From Bacteriovorax sp. BAL6_X (lineage in GTDB: Bacteria > Bdellovibrionota > Bacteriovoracia > Bacteriovoracales > Bacteriovoracaceae): a DNA stretch of 64,000 nt. The notes beneath the pieces were generated by a model that worked only from the letters and a program-made list of their open reading frames with translations, did no database searches and had not been told where the DNA came from. A program made the position numbers and the translations under genes. Numbering within the stretch: the stretch's first letter is position 1; the number at the start of each line of letters is the position of its first letter. The stretch spans positions 124,001 through 188,000 of the forward strand of contig NZ_AUMC01000008.1 of the NCBI RefSeq assembly GCF_000443995.1, in the 5' to 3' direction. Positions 1 to 8,446 of this stretch are shown here, piece by piece.

Positions 1-453
1 TGCCCCTTCAGGAAGTACAAGAAAGTCGATTTTATTCTCTTCAAAACTCTTAATTAAATCTTCTTGAAAGCCTAGAGAGATATGAATTGAAAGGTCTTTT
101 TCATTCTCAGCAAAAGTTAAAAGCTCATTAGCAAGCCAAGATTTCCCAACACCAGTAAGAGTACCGATGCGTATCTTTCCTTTCATTTCATCTTTATTAT
201 CTTTAATTTGGACAAGGGTTTCATCCATATCATTAAGAAAGTTTGTTGCAAGCTCATAGAGCTTCTCACCTTCTTGAGTTAGAACAACCTTCTTACCAGT
301 TCTCTTAAAGGCCTTAACGCCTATTTTAGTCTCTAAATTCTTAACAGATTGAGAGATGGCAGATTGAGTTACATTTAGGTCCTCGGCTGCACGAGAAAAG
401 CTTTCTGCACGGGCCACGGCCACGAGTGTTTGTAATTGGCTTGTTTCTAGCAT
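1..453 (-). CDS. LysR-family transcriptional regulator (C-terminus beyond window)
   Basis: Reading leftwards from an ATG at 453 gives MLETSQLQTLVAVARAES, followed by a winged helix-turn-helix with the typical LysR run AAEDLNVTQSAISQSVKNLE at about residues 23-42. The first part of the effector-binding domain (GKIRIGTLTGVGKSWLANEL) follows. About 151 codons are visible; a normal LysR protein has about 300, so the rest lies outside the window and the target and effector are unknown. A perfect 20-bp palindrome sits 20 bp upstream of the start, as expected for an autoregulatory LysR operator. Family call is secure; function is not. Confidence 0.9.
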   Translation of the reverse strand, partial: MLETSQLQTLVAVARAESFSRAAEDLNVTQSAISQSVKNLETKIGVKAFKRTGKKVVLTQEGEKLYELATNFLNDMDETLVQIKDNKDEMKGKIRIGTLTGVGKSWLANELLTFAENEKDLSIHISLGFQEDLIKSFEENKIDFLVLPEGA

Positions 454-472
454 AATTTTAACCTTATCTTAA

Positions 473-492
473 GTATAAGTTATAACTTATAC
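473..492. promoter_or_regulatory. Perfect 20-bp palindrome, candidate LysR operator
   Basis: GTATAAGTTATAACTTATAC is its own reverse complement. It lies between the lysR start (453) and the end of the exported-protein gene (539). It contains the T-N11-A pattern of LysR boxes. Autoregulation is inferred from position only. Confidence 0.55.
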
Positions 493-538
493 CAAAAATG
501 AACATTTGTAAATAACAACTCTGTCAAATAATTGTAAA

Positions 539-1054
539 TTAGAAGAAAAACGTTACTCCAAAGGAATGGTTTGTAATAACAGGAGTAAGCAGATTCATGA
601 AAGATATTTGAAAGTCCTTACCTTTGTAAAGACTAAAGTTCACTTCCGCACCGATGATTGGAACAAAGTAGAAGTCACCAATATTGGCAAAGTACGCCCC
701 TTCACTGAAGTCAAAACCATTCTCATCAAAATGATAGAAGCCTGCTGTACCATTAATCTCAACATACTTATTACGATAAAAATTATAACTTTGGGTAACA
801 CCCCAAATTGGCTCACAGTACGAATTCTCCCCTACAAGTAGTCCAGTGGACCAGTCGTAAGCATAGTTGAATCGTACTGAGTGCAATTCATTATAAATAA
901 CTCCGCTTCCCTCTGATAGCTCATTACAAAGTGGCCTTGCATTCGGGCCGGATGGCCTTTGAATATGCGGCGTAATCCCTCCATAAATATATGTAAGGTT
1001 CATTGCCTGCGTGCTTGTGGCCATCAAGAATAGTGCGATTATTAGTTTCTTCAC
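539..1054 (-). CDS. Exported protein, probable small outer-membrane beta-barrel
   Basis: 171 residues. The start appears to be GTG at 1054, because this gives a textbook signal peptide (MKKLIIALFLMATSTQA, cleavage near residue 17). The mature part alternates aromatic and polar residues in strand-like blocks and ends in FGVTFFF; a terminal Phe is the usual outer-membrane barrel C-terminus. No named family is recognised. It lies upstream of, and on the same strand as, the lysR gene, with 85 bp between them that hold a palindrome. Outer-membrane location is inferred. Confidence 0.7.
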   Translation of the reverse strand: MKKLIIALFLMATSTQAMNLTYIYGGITPHIQRPSGPNARPLCNELSEGSGVIYNELHSVRFNYAYDWSTGLLVGENSYCEPIWGVTQSYNFYRNKYVEINGTAGFYHFDENGFDFSEGAYFANIGDFYFVPIIGAEVNFSLYKGKDFQISFMNLLTPVITNHSFGVTFFF

Positions 1055-1276
1055 ATGAATATATGAAGCAATGATAGTGCCAATCTTTTAAAGAGGAATC
1101 AAAGACTTAGGCCGACTAAAAATTGAACATATATAGCTGATTAGTTTAAAAAATAGTCATTTAATGTCGGCCACTATTAAAATTTAAAATAAGCTAAACG
1201 TGTATTGAATATAAACACTAAAGGAATTTCTACATCAAATGAAATAACCATACACTATCCATTGTATATTTATTAA

Positions 1277-2368
1277 ATGTTCAAATCTCAAAAATTATTC
1301 ATCACAATTCTAATACTACTATCCACATCAATTTTTGCGAACGACTGCCAAGATATTCGACTCGACCAGGGTGAGAATGCGCCTTTTAAGAACTTGCCAA
1401 TTCATGATCAAATGTATGGAAAGCAGAAAGATTCTCAAATGTGCTATGCATTTGCAGGTTCTCAATTTATCGATGCAGTTATACAAAATGACTTAAAAGC
1501 AAAGGGACATATTACATCACCAATAACATCAGCACTACAAACGAAACTATCACCGACAAGAGCAAATGGGAGCAGAGTCAACCTACTCTCCAACATATCA
1601 AGAGGAGCTGGCCGCTCCGGACTAGGAGTCGGCCAGATTAATATCCTCTTTAATCAGCTAAGACAGGGTTACAGCTGTGATCAAAATTTTCTGACTTCAA
1701 TTGGAATTAAGGATCCAAATACTTTCTGGGAACCATTCGTATACGAGTTCTACTCGAATAAGACAGTAGAAGAAAAAATAAATTCTGTAAAAGAAGAGCT
1801 ACGACTTCGTGGTGTAAAAGAAGGTTTTTTCGATATTGTGAATGATGAAACTTTGGCGATTGCAGTTACAAAAAAAGGCTTCTACTTAAGAGAGCAAGCT
1901 ATCTTTGATAAGATATGTGAAAATAATAAAATCGAACTCAGTCTGCCAGAACTTGAGTACCATGACTACTCTCCTAGCGATGTTGGTTATAATGAAACAG
2001 ATGATGAATTCAAGAAACGTTTTCAAGTTGATGAAGTAAACCCACATGCCATCCAAAATATAAGCACAAGTCTTGAATCAGGAAACAACTTACCGGTTAT
2101 TGTAGATATCTGTGCGGAAGTCTTAACAGAAAAAGAAAAGAGCTTTAAACGCTCACTACCTGCTATGAATGGGAGCTGTAGCAATCACTCAGTCCTTGTG
2201 ATTGGCCAAAGAAAGGCCATGGACAACTCATGCCAATACCTCGTTAGAAATAGCTGGGGAGATTATAGAAATTATGACGAGGCCTGGGAAGTTGATGAGA
2301 AAGGACAGATATGGGTTGATGCTAAAACACTATCAAGTAGTATCCTAAAAGTTATTCATGCAAAATAA
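1277..2368 (+). CDS. Secreted papain-like (C1 family) cysteine protease
   Basis: 363 residues with a signal peptide (about residues 1-21). The catalytic set of clan CA is visible in order: oxyanion Gln50, Cys56 in SQMCYAFAG, His304 in SNHSVLVIG, and Asn325 in VRNSWGDY. The spacing from Cys to His (about 250 residues) is longer than in papain, with a helical, charged segment around residues 160-260 inserted. There is no obvious inhibitory propeptide, since the active-site Cys is only about 35 residues after the signal cleavage site. It stands alone. Extracellular or periplasmic proteolysis, perhaps of prey or host protein, is inferred from the family. Confidence 0.82.
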   Translation: MFKSQKLFITILILLSTSIFANDCQDIRLDQGENAPFKNLPIHDQMYGKQKDSQMCYAFAGSQFIDAVIQNDLKAKGHITSPITSALQTKLSPTRANGSRVNLLSNISRGAGRSGLGVGQINILFNQLRQGYSCDQNFLTSIGIKDPNTFWEPFVYEFYSNKTVEEKINSVKEELRLRGVKEGFFDIVNDETLAIAVTKKGFYLREQAIFDKICENNKIELSLPELEYHDYSPSDVGYNETDDEFKKRFQVDEVNPHAIQNISTSLESGNNLPVIVDICAEVLTEKEKSFKRSLPAMNGSCSNHSVLVIGQRKAMDNSCQYLVRNSWGDYRNYDEAWEVDEKGQIWVDAKTLSSSILKVIHAK

Positions 2369-2370
2369 AA

Positions 2371-2394
2371 AAGGGCCGTATAAATACGGCCCTT
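2371..2394 (-). terminator. Rho-independent terminator of fusA (possibly bidirectional)
   Basis: A 10-bp stem AAGGGCCGTA/TACGGCCCTT with a four-base loop. On the minus strand it is followed by a T-rich run (ttttttatttt), so it mainly serves fusA. It also lies directly behind the plus-strand protease gene. Confidence 0.85.
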
Positions 2395-2425
2395 CGAATA
2401 TAAATCAATATTTTTAAATATCGGC

Positions 2426-4591
2426 TTAATCTTCGTTTGCTAATTTCTCTTTACGTTCTTTCATAACTGTCTCTTGAATATTTGAAGGACAGTCAACGTA
2501 TCTTGCAAATTCCATCGTGTATGATGCTTTACCTTGAGACATCGATCTTAGGTCATTTGAGTAACCAAACATCTCTGAAAGTGGTACTTCAGCGTTGATG
2601 ATAACTTCTCCACCCGGATCAGTTTCTGAACCTTGGATCATCCCTCTTCTTGAAGAAAGGTCACCAATTACAGAACCTTGGAATTCATCTGGAGTTGTAA
2701 CTTCAACTTTCATAACTGGTTCCATAAGAACTGGTTGTGCTTTGTTGATAGCTTGTCTCATCGCTTGTCTTGCAGCAATACGGAATGCCATATCTGAAGA
2801 GTCAACGTCGTGTGACTTACCGTCTCTTAAGAATACTTCACAGTTAATAACTGGGAATGCAGCAAGAGGACCTTTATCCATAACGTCTTGGAAACCTTTT
2901 TCACAGGCACCGATGAATTCGTTAGGAATCGAACCACCTTTAATTTCGTTATTGAATTTAAATACCTGATCTTCTTTATCCTTATCTTCTTCAGCAAGAG
3001 GCTTAAGTAGACCAACAACCTGACCAAATTGACCAGAACCACCAGTTTGCTTCTTGTGAGTGTAATCAAAAGTAGCTTCAGTTCTGATTGTTTCACGGTA
3101 GTTAACCTGAGGAGCACCAACTTGTACTTCTGCACCGAACTCACGCTTTAATCTTTCTACGTAAATTTCAAGGTGTAGCTCACCCATACCAGCAATACGT
3201 GTTTCACCTGATTCTTCATCAGTGTATACGTGGAATGTCGGGTCTTCTTTAATAAATTTTGCAAGACCTTTAGACATTTTCGCTTGCTCGTTCTTATCCT
3301 TACAAGAAATCGAAAGCTCGATAACAGGGATTGGAACGTGGATACCTTCAAGAGAAAGGTTTAAGTTATCGTCGTTACCTACGAATGTATCCCCTGATGC
3401 ACAGTCGATACCTACGATAGCAATGATATCACCAGCGTGAGCTGTATCGATATTCTCTCTATCGTTAGAGTTCATACGAACCATACGTCCGATACGTACT
3501 TTTTTACCAGTTCTTGTATTATAAACAGTATCACCTTTATTTAGTGTACCTCTATAGATTCTTGTATAAGTCAGCTGACCAAATTGCTCATCAGTGATCT
3601 TAAATGCCATCGCAAGTAGATCTTCTGCTGGATCTGGATTAATTGTAACTGTTTCATCTGTATCTGAATCAACAGCAGTTGGTAGAGCACAAGTAAGTGG
3701 TGAAGGAAGGTATCTTGCAACAGCTTCAAGAAGTGCTTGAACACCTTTATTCTTGAATGCAGACCCCATGTAAACAGGAGTAAGTTGAAGAGATTGAACA
3801 CCTTTCTTAATACACATGTGAAGTTGTTCTTCAGTTGGCTCATTACCTTCTAGGTATGCTTCCATAACTTCATCATCGTACTCAGCTACAGCGTCAACCA
3901 TTTCAGATCTTAGTTCTTCCATCTGCTCAACAAGATCAGCTGGACATTCTTCGATTCTTACGTTTTCACCGTTATCACCATCAAAGTACATTGCTTGCTT
4001 AGTTACTAAGTCAACAACACCTGTGAACTGATCTTCTGCACCAATAGGGATTTGCATAAGAACAGCATTGTGGTTTAGCTTTTCTTTAAGTGCGTCACGT
4101 CCATTAAATGGGTTTGCTCCCATACGGTCCATCTTGTTTAAGAAGGCCATTCTAGGAACGTTATATCTTTTCATCTGTCTGTCTACAGTGATTGACTGAG
4201 ACTGAACACCAGATACTGAACAAAGAACTAGGATTGCACCATCTAGTACACGTAGTGATCTTTCAACCTCAACAGTGAAGTCAACGTGACCCGGAGTATC
4301 GATTAGGTTTACACGAGTGTCTTTCTCAACACCGTCAGCAAAAGTTGTCCCTTTACCTGTAATACCTTTCCAGTGTGCTGTCGTTGCAGCAGATGTAATT
4401 GTAATCCCTTTTTCCTTCTCTAGCTCCATGTGGTCCATAGTTGCACCAGCACCACCACCACGAACATCTTCGATCTTGTGGATCATGTCACAATAAAAAA
4501 GGATACGCTCTGAAAGAGTAGTCTTACCAGAGTCGATGTGCGCCGAAATACCGATGTTTCTCGTTTTCGCCATCAGCTTGTTGTTAATCAT
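2426..4591 (-). CDS. fusA: Translation elongation factor G, mitochondrial-EFG1/spdEFG1-like
   Basis: 721 residues, full length. EF-G is the GTPase that moves tRNA and mRNA through the ribosome. G1 is AHIDSGKTT, G3 is DTPGHVDF and G4 is NKMD; domains II-V follow. The wording resembles mitochondrial EFG1 rather than E. coli FusA: RNIGISAHIDSGKTTLSER at the N-terminus, GGGAGATMDHMELEKEKG in switch I, and EMFGYSNDLRSMSQGKASYT near the C-terminus. The start at 4591 is supported by GGAG seven bases upstream. Codon use is biased, as in highly expressed genes. It stands alone, without tuf or rps genes. Confidence 0.96.
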   Translation of the reverse strand: MINNKLMAKTRNIGISAHIDSGKTTLSERILFYCDMIHKIEDVRGGGAGATMDHMELEKEKGITITSAATTAHWKGITGKGTTFADGVEKDTRVNLIDTPGHVDFTVEVERSLRVLDGAILVLCSVSGVQSQSITVDRQMKRYNVPRMAFLNKMDRMGANPFNGRDALKEKLNHNAVLMQIPIGAEDQFTGVVDLVTKQAMYFDGDNGENVRIEECPADLVEQMEELRSEMVDAVAEYDDEVMEAYLEGNEPTEEQLHMCIKKGVQSLQLTPVYMGSAFKNKGVQALLEAVARYLPSPLTCALPTAVDSDTDETVTINPDPAEDLLAMAFKITDEQFGQLTYTRIYRGTLNKGDTVYNTRTGKKVRIGRMVRMNSNDRENIDTAHAGDIIAIVGIDCASGDTFVGNDDNLNLSLEGIHVPIPVIELSISCKDKNEQAKMSKGLAKFIKEDPTFHVYTDEESGETRIAGMGELHLEIYVERLKREFGAEVQVGAPQVNYRETIRTEATFDYTHKKQTGGSGQFGQVVGLLKPLAEEDKDKEDQVFKFNNEIKGGSIPNEFIGACEKGFQDVMDKGPLAAFPVINCEVFLRDGKSHDVDSSDMAFRIAARQAMRQAINKAQPVLMEPVMKVEVTTPDEFQGSVIGDLSSRRGMIQGSETDPGGEVIINAEVPLSEMFGYSNDLRSMSQGKASYTMEFARYVDCPSNIQETVMKERKEKLANED

Positions 4592-4703
4592 TCTTAACTC
4601 CGTTTTGAGGTTGTTAATATTTAATTGAGTCCAAATAAAAATGGATGACCAAATTTATATAGTATCGTTCATAAGTTATAATAATCAGTGTTGCATATTA
4701 GTG

Positions 4704-4742
4704 AAAAAAGCCATTCAAGTCAACGAGTTATAAGGCTTTTTT
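4704..4742. promoter_or_regulatory. AAAAAAGCC/GGCTTTTTT hairpin between divergent genes
   Basis: A 9-bp perfect inverted repeat with a 21-base loop, flanked by A and T tracts so that it could form a terminator-like RNA in either direction. It lies upstream of both fusA and the plus-strand gene at 4851. Role unknown; attenuation is one possibility. Confidence 0.35.
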
Positions 4743-4776
4743 GAGCTTAAAATAAAGAATATTTAAGTATTTATTT

Positions 4777-4817
4777 TTGACAAACGTGTTGACAAAAAAT
4801 GACCTAATTCTTAAAAA
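4777..4817 (+). promoter_or_regulatory. Candidate sigma70-type promoter for the gene at 4851
   Basis: Two exact TTGACA boxes occur at 4777-4782 and 4789-4794. The second is followed after 17 bp by TAAAAA (4812-4817), a reasonable -10. An AAAGGA ribosome-binding site precedes the ATG at 4851. Confidence 0.5.
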
Positions 4818-4850
4818 ATCTTTCGCACAAATTTAAAAGGAATAAACTGA

Positions 4851-5540
4851 ATGTCTTCTCAACTTAGTAAACAAGACCTATATGAGTCTGTTAAAACCCT
4901 TGTCGAAAGCGACGCGTCACGAATTCACCTTGGTCAACATAAATTATACACGCTCTTCAGTGTTGCGTTCCAATATATGTTATTTAAGTCAACAAAAGAG
5001 GCCGGTGCTTATATTATCCGAGTCCAAGACGCAAAACTTGCTCAAAAGCTTGCTCGTAAGTCTAAAGACGAATCAACGCGTAAGTTCCTTACACAGTTGC
5101 AAATTCCAAGAAAAATTAAGTATGGAAAATCAACTTTCTACTTAGATTTTTTTAACATTGCTAGCTGGAATATCACTAGAGATTTAAACCCTGCCAATAT
5201 TAAGGGCTCACTTATTGTACGTGATACAAGTGAAGAGTCTCCTGTTAAGCAAATTATGGCACTTCAAGCTGAAGCCGCTATGAATGAAGCAATTCTAGAG
5301 GGTCACGAAGATGCCCAAATTGATATCCCAGAACTTCCTGAGGACTTCTATTTTACTCATCTAGTTGAAGCCGCACCAAAGAATATCTTAATTGCCTTTG
5401 ATGAAGTCATGGAAGAAGGCCTATTAAACAAATATAGCTTTGAAGCAATCAACTTCCCTTTCATAAAGAAAGAGGTTCAAAAAACAATCTCTGGTGTCAC
5501 GATCTCGAAAGATCTTGATTGGGATAATATCGACGACTAA
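4851..5540 (+). CDS. Conserved-looking cytoplasmic protein of unknown function
   Basis: 229 residues, no signal peptide, no membrane segment, no motif I recognise. The N-terminal half is basic and helical (around residues 60-105). The C-terminal part is acidic and ends DLDWDNIDD. It has a good ribosome-binding site (AAAGGA), a strong promoter-like region and its own terminator, so it is a real single-gene unit. It is divergent from fusA, but nothing ties it functionally to translation. Confidence 0.75.
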   Translation: MSSQLSKQDLYESVKTLVESDASRIHLGQHKLYTLFSVAFQYMLFKSTKEAGAYIIRVQDAKLAQKLARKSKDESTRKFLTQLQIPRKIKYGKSTFYLDFFNIASWNITRDLNPANIKGSLIVRDTSEESPVKQIMALQAEAAMNEAILEGHEDAQIDIPELPEDFYFTHLVEAAPKNILIAFDEVMEEGLLNKYSFEAINFPFIKKEVQKTISGVTISKDLDWDNIDD

Positions 5541-5559
5541 TTAAATTTAGATATTATAT

Positions 5560-5583
5560 GGGCCGGAAAATTCCGGCCTTTTA
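5560..5583 (+). terminator. Rho-independent terminator
   Basis: GGCCGGAA/TTCCGGCC forms an 8-bp stem followed by TTTT, directly after the stop of the gene at 4851-5540. Confidence 0.85.
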
Positions 5584-5590
5584 ACTGATA

Positions 5591-7198
5591 TTAGTTTAAT
5601 GCACTAGTATTGGCATGAAAGTACTGATCCACACTAAAGTCATAAGGGCGAACAACGAACAGACCATCGAGTAGTCCAACAATAAACCTCCCGTATCCTT
5701 GAGCTGCATTTCCACCTGAAATATTTGCAACGATATCGGCCATGTCAACTTGATTAACAATTTTTGTACCAGCAGCTGTTCCGTCAGATTGCAAAACCGT
5801 TATCACTTGAGCACCATCATTAACCATATACACAAAGGTTCCAGGATTATTTGTTCTAAATGAACGATAAGATGTATAGAGTTTAAAATCATTAATTGTT
5901 GGATCTGTAGTGTATGGGTAAATTAAATTATCAATTTCAGTAACGACAGAATCCTTGATTTTGACAAACATATGCTTAGTACCGACTCCATCTTCTATGT
6001 ACCTAATATGGCTAATAATCCCATTGGTATTTTCATAATTGGTCTGACTATAGTTGATACCATTTACTTGTGCGTTCATTTCGTGAATTTGAATTGGTGC
6101 TTGCGAAGTTATCTCTCCACTTGTTTCATAAACTCGGCTTCTTAGATCCGTCACCATGGGATCCGGGTCTATATCGTAATCTTCAACAAAGTAAAATATT
6201 CCGTTTTCCTCACCTAAAAAATGTGCATTTGACGTATAAAACCTTGACTCTGCAACTTGAGTGTCAGTATTGATACAAGTGAGATGGTTCCCCGTCGAAG
6301 CAGATAATTGAAAACAAAAATATGAATCATTAAATGCTAATTCATTTTCGTAAAAGCTCACACCAGAAACAGTACCAGGTAAAGACGAAACTTCTGTAAT
6401 AACTTCATCTGCTCCCATATGATAAATCGTTCGATTAGTAGATGAATAAATATAGAGAGAATTATTAACAACCGTAAACTTTCGCGGATCAAGTCCCGCG
6501 GCTCCAGCTATATAATCATCAACAACTCTTGTTCCACTCACTGTGCCATCCGTCACCCATAGCTCTGGACCATTGACTGCGTCGCCACCTTTAAAATACA
6601 TCTTATCATTAAAGAGGACATTTCGTTCCCTTATATTAACAGTGTTATAGTAAGTATTTGAAACAGTTTTTAGCATCTTAGTCCCAGCAACTGTCGTATC
6701 AGTCACCCATAGATCATAAGTTGAGGCAGCAGATTTAATAATAAAGAATAATTGATTTCCAACTCGATTTAAAAAAATTGGATCTGATTGAGTGTCACCA
6801 AAACCAGGAATTGTTGCCAGAACATTAAAATTATTATTCTTATCAATTAGAATGATGTCGTAATTTGGAGAATTAAAACCTGCAACAATCACTCCATTAG
6901 AAAATGTGTAGTGGTTCCCAATTGAATCAGGTGCCAGCGTATCAGTATTAGACATCTTTGAATAAGCAAAGCTAGTATTAGGGACTTGAACCGTGTCAGC
7001 TTCTAGGCCATAGCTTAGATAAACTTCGTTGCCGGCGCCAGTATCGTTAATCATTAGAAATGAGAATGTAGAAGTTGTAATAACTTTCCCAACTCCATCA
7101 TCTGAGAAAGAACTTGAGCGATCATCAAAATCAAACTCTATACGAGAAACACAGGAAGTAAAAAGAACTACAGATAAAATAAAATTTAGATATTTAAT
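5591..7198 (-). CDS. ELWxxDGT-repeat lipoprotein, probable ATT start
   Basis: About 535 residues. The body holds repeats such as ELWVTDGTVSGTRVV and DLWVTDTTVAGTKML, the signature of ELWxxDGT-repeat surface proteins thought to form beta-propellers. The first ATG in frame (7054) leaves no export signal. Reading on upstream in the same frame gives I/M-KYLNFILSVVLFTSC, a lipoprotein signal with lipobox Cys16. No ATG, GTG or TTG exists between this and the upstream stop, but ATT at 7198-7196 has AGAGG five bases before it. I therefore place the start at ATT. Likely anchored to a membrane, facing out. Partner unknown. Confidence 0.72.
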   Translation of the reverse strand: MKYLNFILSVVLFTSCVSRIEFDFDDRSSSFSDDGVGKVITTSTFSFLMINDTGAGNEVYLSYGLEADTVQVPNTSFAYSKMSNTDTLAPDSIGNHYTFSNGVIVAGFNSPNYDIILIDKNNNFNVLATIPGFGDTQSDPIFLNRVGNQLFFIIKSAASTYDLWVTDTTVAGTKMLKTVSNTYYNTVNIRERNVLFNDKMYFKGGDAVNGPELWVTDGTVSGTRVVDDYIAGAAGLDPRKFTVVNNSLYIYSSTNRTIYHMGADEVITEVSSLPGTVSGVSFYENELAFNDSYFCFQLSASTGNHLTCINTDTQVAESRFYTSNAHFLGEENGIFYFVEDYDIDPDPMVTDLRSRVYETSGEITSQAPIQIHEMNAQVNGINYSQTNYENTNGIISHIRYIEDGVGTKHMFVKIKDSVVTEIDNLIYPYTTDPTINDFKLYTSYRSFRTNNPGTFVYMVNDGAQVITVLQSDGTAAGTKIVNQVDMADIVANISGGNAAQGYGRFIVGLLDGLFVVRPYDFSVDQYFHANTSALN

Positions 7199-7416
7199 AG
7201 ATACCTCTAAAATTGAACATGTTGCTTCTTTATCGAACTAAATTATAAACACTTGAACAAAAGATGAAATTTTTACGATACGACGTGTTTAAGAAATGTT
7301 TTTTATTTTCATCATGAATGTAGTTTTCGTTGGTTAAGCCACAACTCTAAATTATGGCCAAAGAGAATTTTTTAGGTGTCATAGAGGTTGATAATCGAAC
7401 CACGCGAGTTCCAGGC

Positions 7417-7651
7417 CCTGCACTTTGTGCGAAAATAGTATTTCAATATAAAATAGTTTTAGTTGCGAAGACTGTACCCGACTCGTCCCCTTATGGTCAC
7501 GATGACCTGTATGTCTGCGAGAGGCAGGAGCCGAAGCAGACCCTGGGACTCGCTGGGTTGAATAGCGTCATCTGCTCCTGCACTTTGTGCGAAAATAGTA
7601 TTTCAATATAAAATAGTTTTAGTTGCGAAGACTGTACCCGACTCGTCCCCT
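7417..7651. repeat. 75-bp direct repeat, two copies (7417-7491 and 7577-7651)
   Basis: The block beginning CCTGCACTTTGTGCG and ending ACTCGTCCCCT is identical in both copies, 160 bp apart. The right copy overlaps the end of a second repeat family by six bases, so the island looks like a recent tandem duplication with an internal deletion. Confidence 0.9.
7509..7541. repeat. Dispersed 33-bp repeat, copy 1
   Basis: Begins GTATGTCTGCGAGAGGCAGG and ends AGCAGAC. It is almost identical to 50611-50642, 43 kb away. The ends GTCTGC and GCAGAC are inverted, so it can fold as a small hairpin. Confidence 0.75.
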
Positions 7652-7692
7652 CCTGGGACTCGCTGGGTTGAATAGCGTCATCTGCTCCTGCA
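7542..7692. repeat. 41-bp direct repeat, two copies (7542-7582 and 7652-7692)
   Basis: The block beginning CCTGGGACTCGCTGGG and ending CTGCTCCTGCA is identical in both copies. The copies bracket the second copy of the 75-bp repeat. Confidence 0.9.
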
Positions 7693-7701
7693 GATGACGC
7701 T
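7674..7701. repeat. 11-bp perfect hairpin
   Basis: AGCGTCATCTG, six-base loop, CAGATGACGCT. The left arm is the end of the 41-bp repeat; the right arm is present only once. It lies about 50 bp before the MarC-family gene. It could be a terminator-like structure, but there is no T tract. Confidence 0.6.
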
Positions 7702-7749
7702 AACAAAAAACTAACTTGAATAATATCTGAAAGTTGTCATAATGATTTT

Positions 7750-8385
7750 ATGGAAATTAGTATCATGGTCTCTTTCTTTGTTGCATTATTATCTGTCGTA
7801 AACCCAATTGGAGCACTTCCAATGTTTATGGGACTTACAAAAAACCTTTCAAAAACACAAAGAAGAAGTATGGTTCGAGTCTGCTCAATAGCAGTATTTG
7901 TTACATTAATCATTTCCCTATTTATTGGAAAAAAAATCTTATCATTCTTCGGTATCTCAATTGGTGCCTTCACTGTAGGAGGGGGGATTCTAATCTTCTC
8001 AATGGCAACTTCCATGATCAATGCTAAAGATGTTGAGTCTAAACTAACTCAAGAAGAAATGGATGATGATTCAATTCGAGAAGTCGGAATTGTTCCACTT
8101 GCAATTCCGCTACTGGCCGGCCCAGGTGCTATTTCAACAACCATCATCTATGCTCAAAATTTAACTTCTCCATTAGATTGGGCCTTAAGTATTCCAATTA
8201 TTTTCTTGGCCGTTCTTTGTATTTACATTGCACTCATTAATGCCAATCGTATTAGTGAGAAAGTTGGCCAACTAGGTGTTAATGTCACAACACGAGTCAT
8301 GGGACTCTTCCTTCTAGCAATGTCAGTAGAGATGATAACAAATGGACTGGCTTCAATTCTACCAATTCTAAAGGCCAAACTTTAG
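7750..8385 (+). CDS. MarC/NAAT-family integral membrane protein
   Basis: 211 residues with six hydrophobic segments. Family hallmarks are present: SVVNPIGALPMF in the first segment and VPLAIPLLAGPGAISTTI in the middle. The length is usual for the MarC/YchE/YhgN family. Members were once linked to multiple antibiotic resistance and to amino-acid transport; the real substrate is unknown. There is no strong ribosome-binding site before the ATG. It is followed by the carboxypeptidase gene after about 60 bp, on the same strand. Confidence 0.88.
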   Translation: MEISIMVSFFVALLSVVNPIGALPMFMGLTKNLSKTQRRSMVRVCSIAVFVTLIISLFIGKKILSFFGISIGAFTVGGGILIFSMATSMINAKDVESKLTQEEMDDDSIREVGIVPLAIPLLAGPGAISTTIIYAQNLTSPLDWALSIPIIFLAVLCIYIALINANRISEKVGQLGVNVTTRVMGLFLLAMSVEMITNGLASILPILKAKL

Positions 8386-8446
8386 CGCATAACTCAATGC
8401 CCCCACTTCTTGACCTACGATTTTATATTCTCTAGAATTGAGCTTC

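Larger units (their letters stand above)
7199..7749. other. 551-bp intergenic island rich in repeats, no gene
   Basis: No convincing coding frame. The first 150 bp are ordinary AT-rich sequence. From about 7370 the sequence becomes GC-richer and is made of overlapping duplications, a dispersed repeat and a hairpin (listed separately). Open frames here are short, lack ribosome-binding sites, and shift where the duplication occurs. Confidence 0.6.

Noticed and set aside
2595-3843. Several open frames inside fusA on both strands
   Set aside because: Codon-biased fusA leaves long shadow frames; none has a start signal or recognisable domain.
7354-7420. Possible tRNA-like stretch (GGTTCGATTAT on the minus strand)
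   Set aside because: Only the T-arm-like word is present; no acceptor, D or anticodon stem can be drawn.
7354-7706. Open frames in the repeat island
   Set aside because: Short, no ribosome-binding site, and broken by the duplications.
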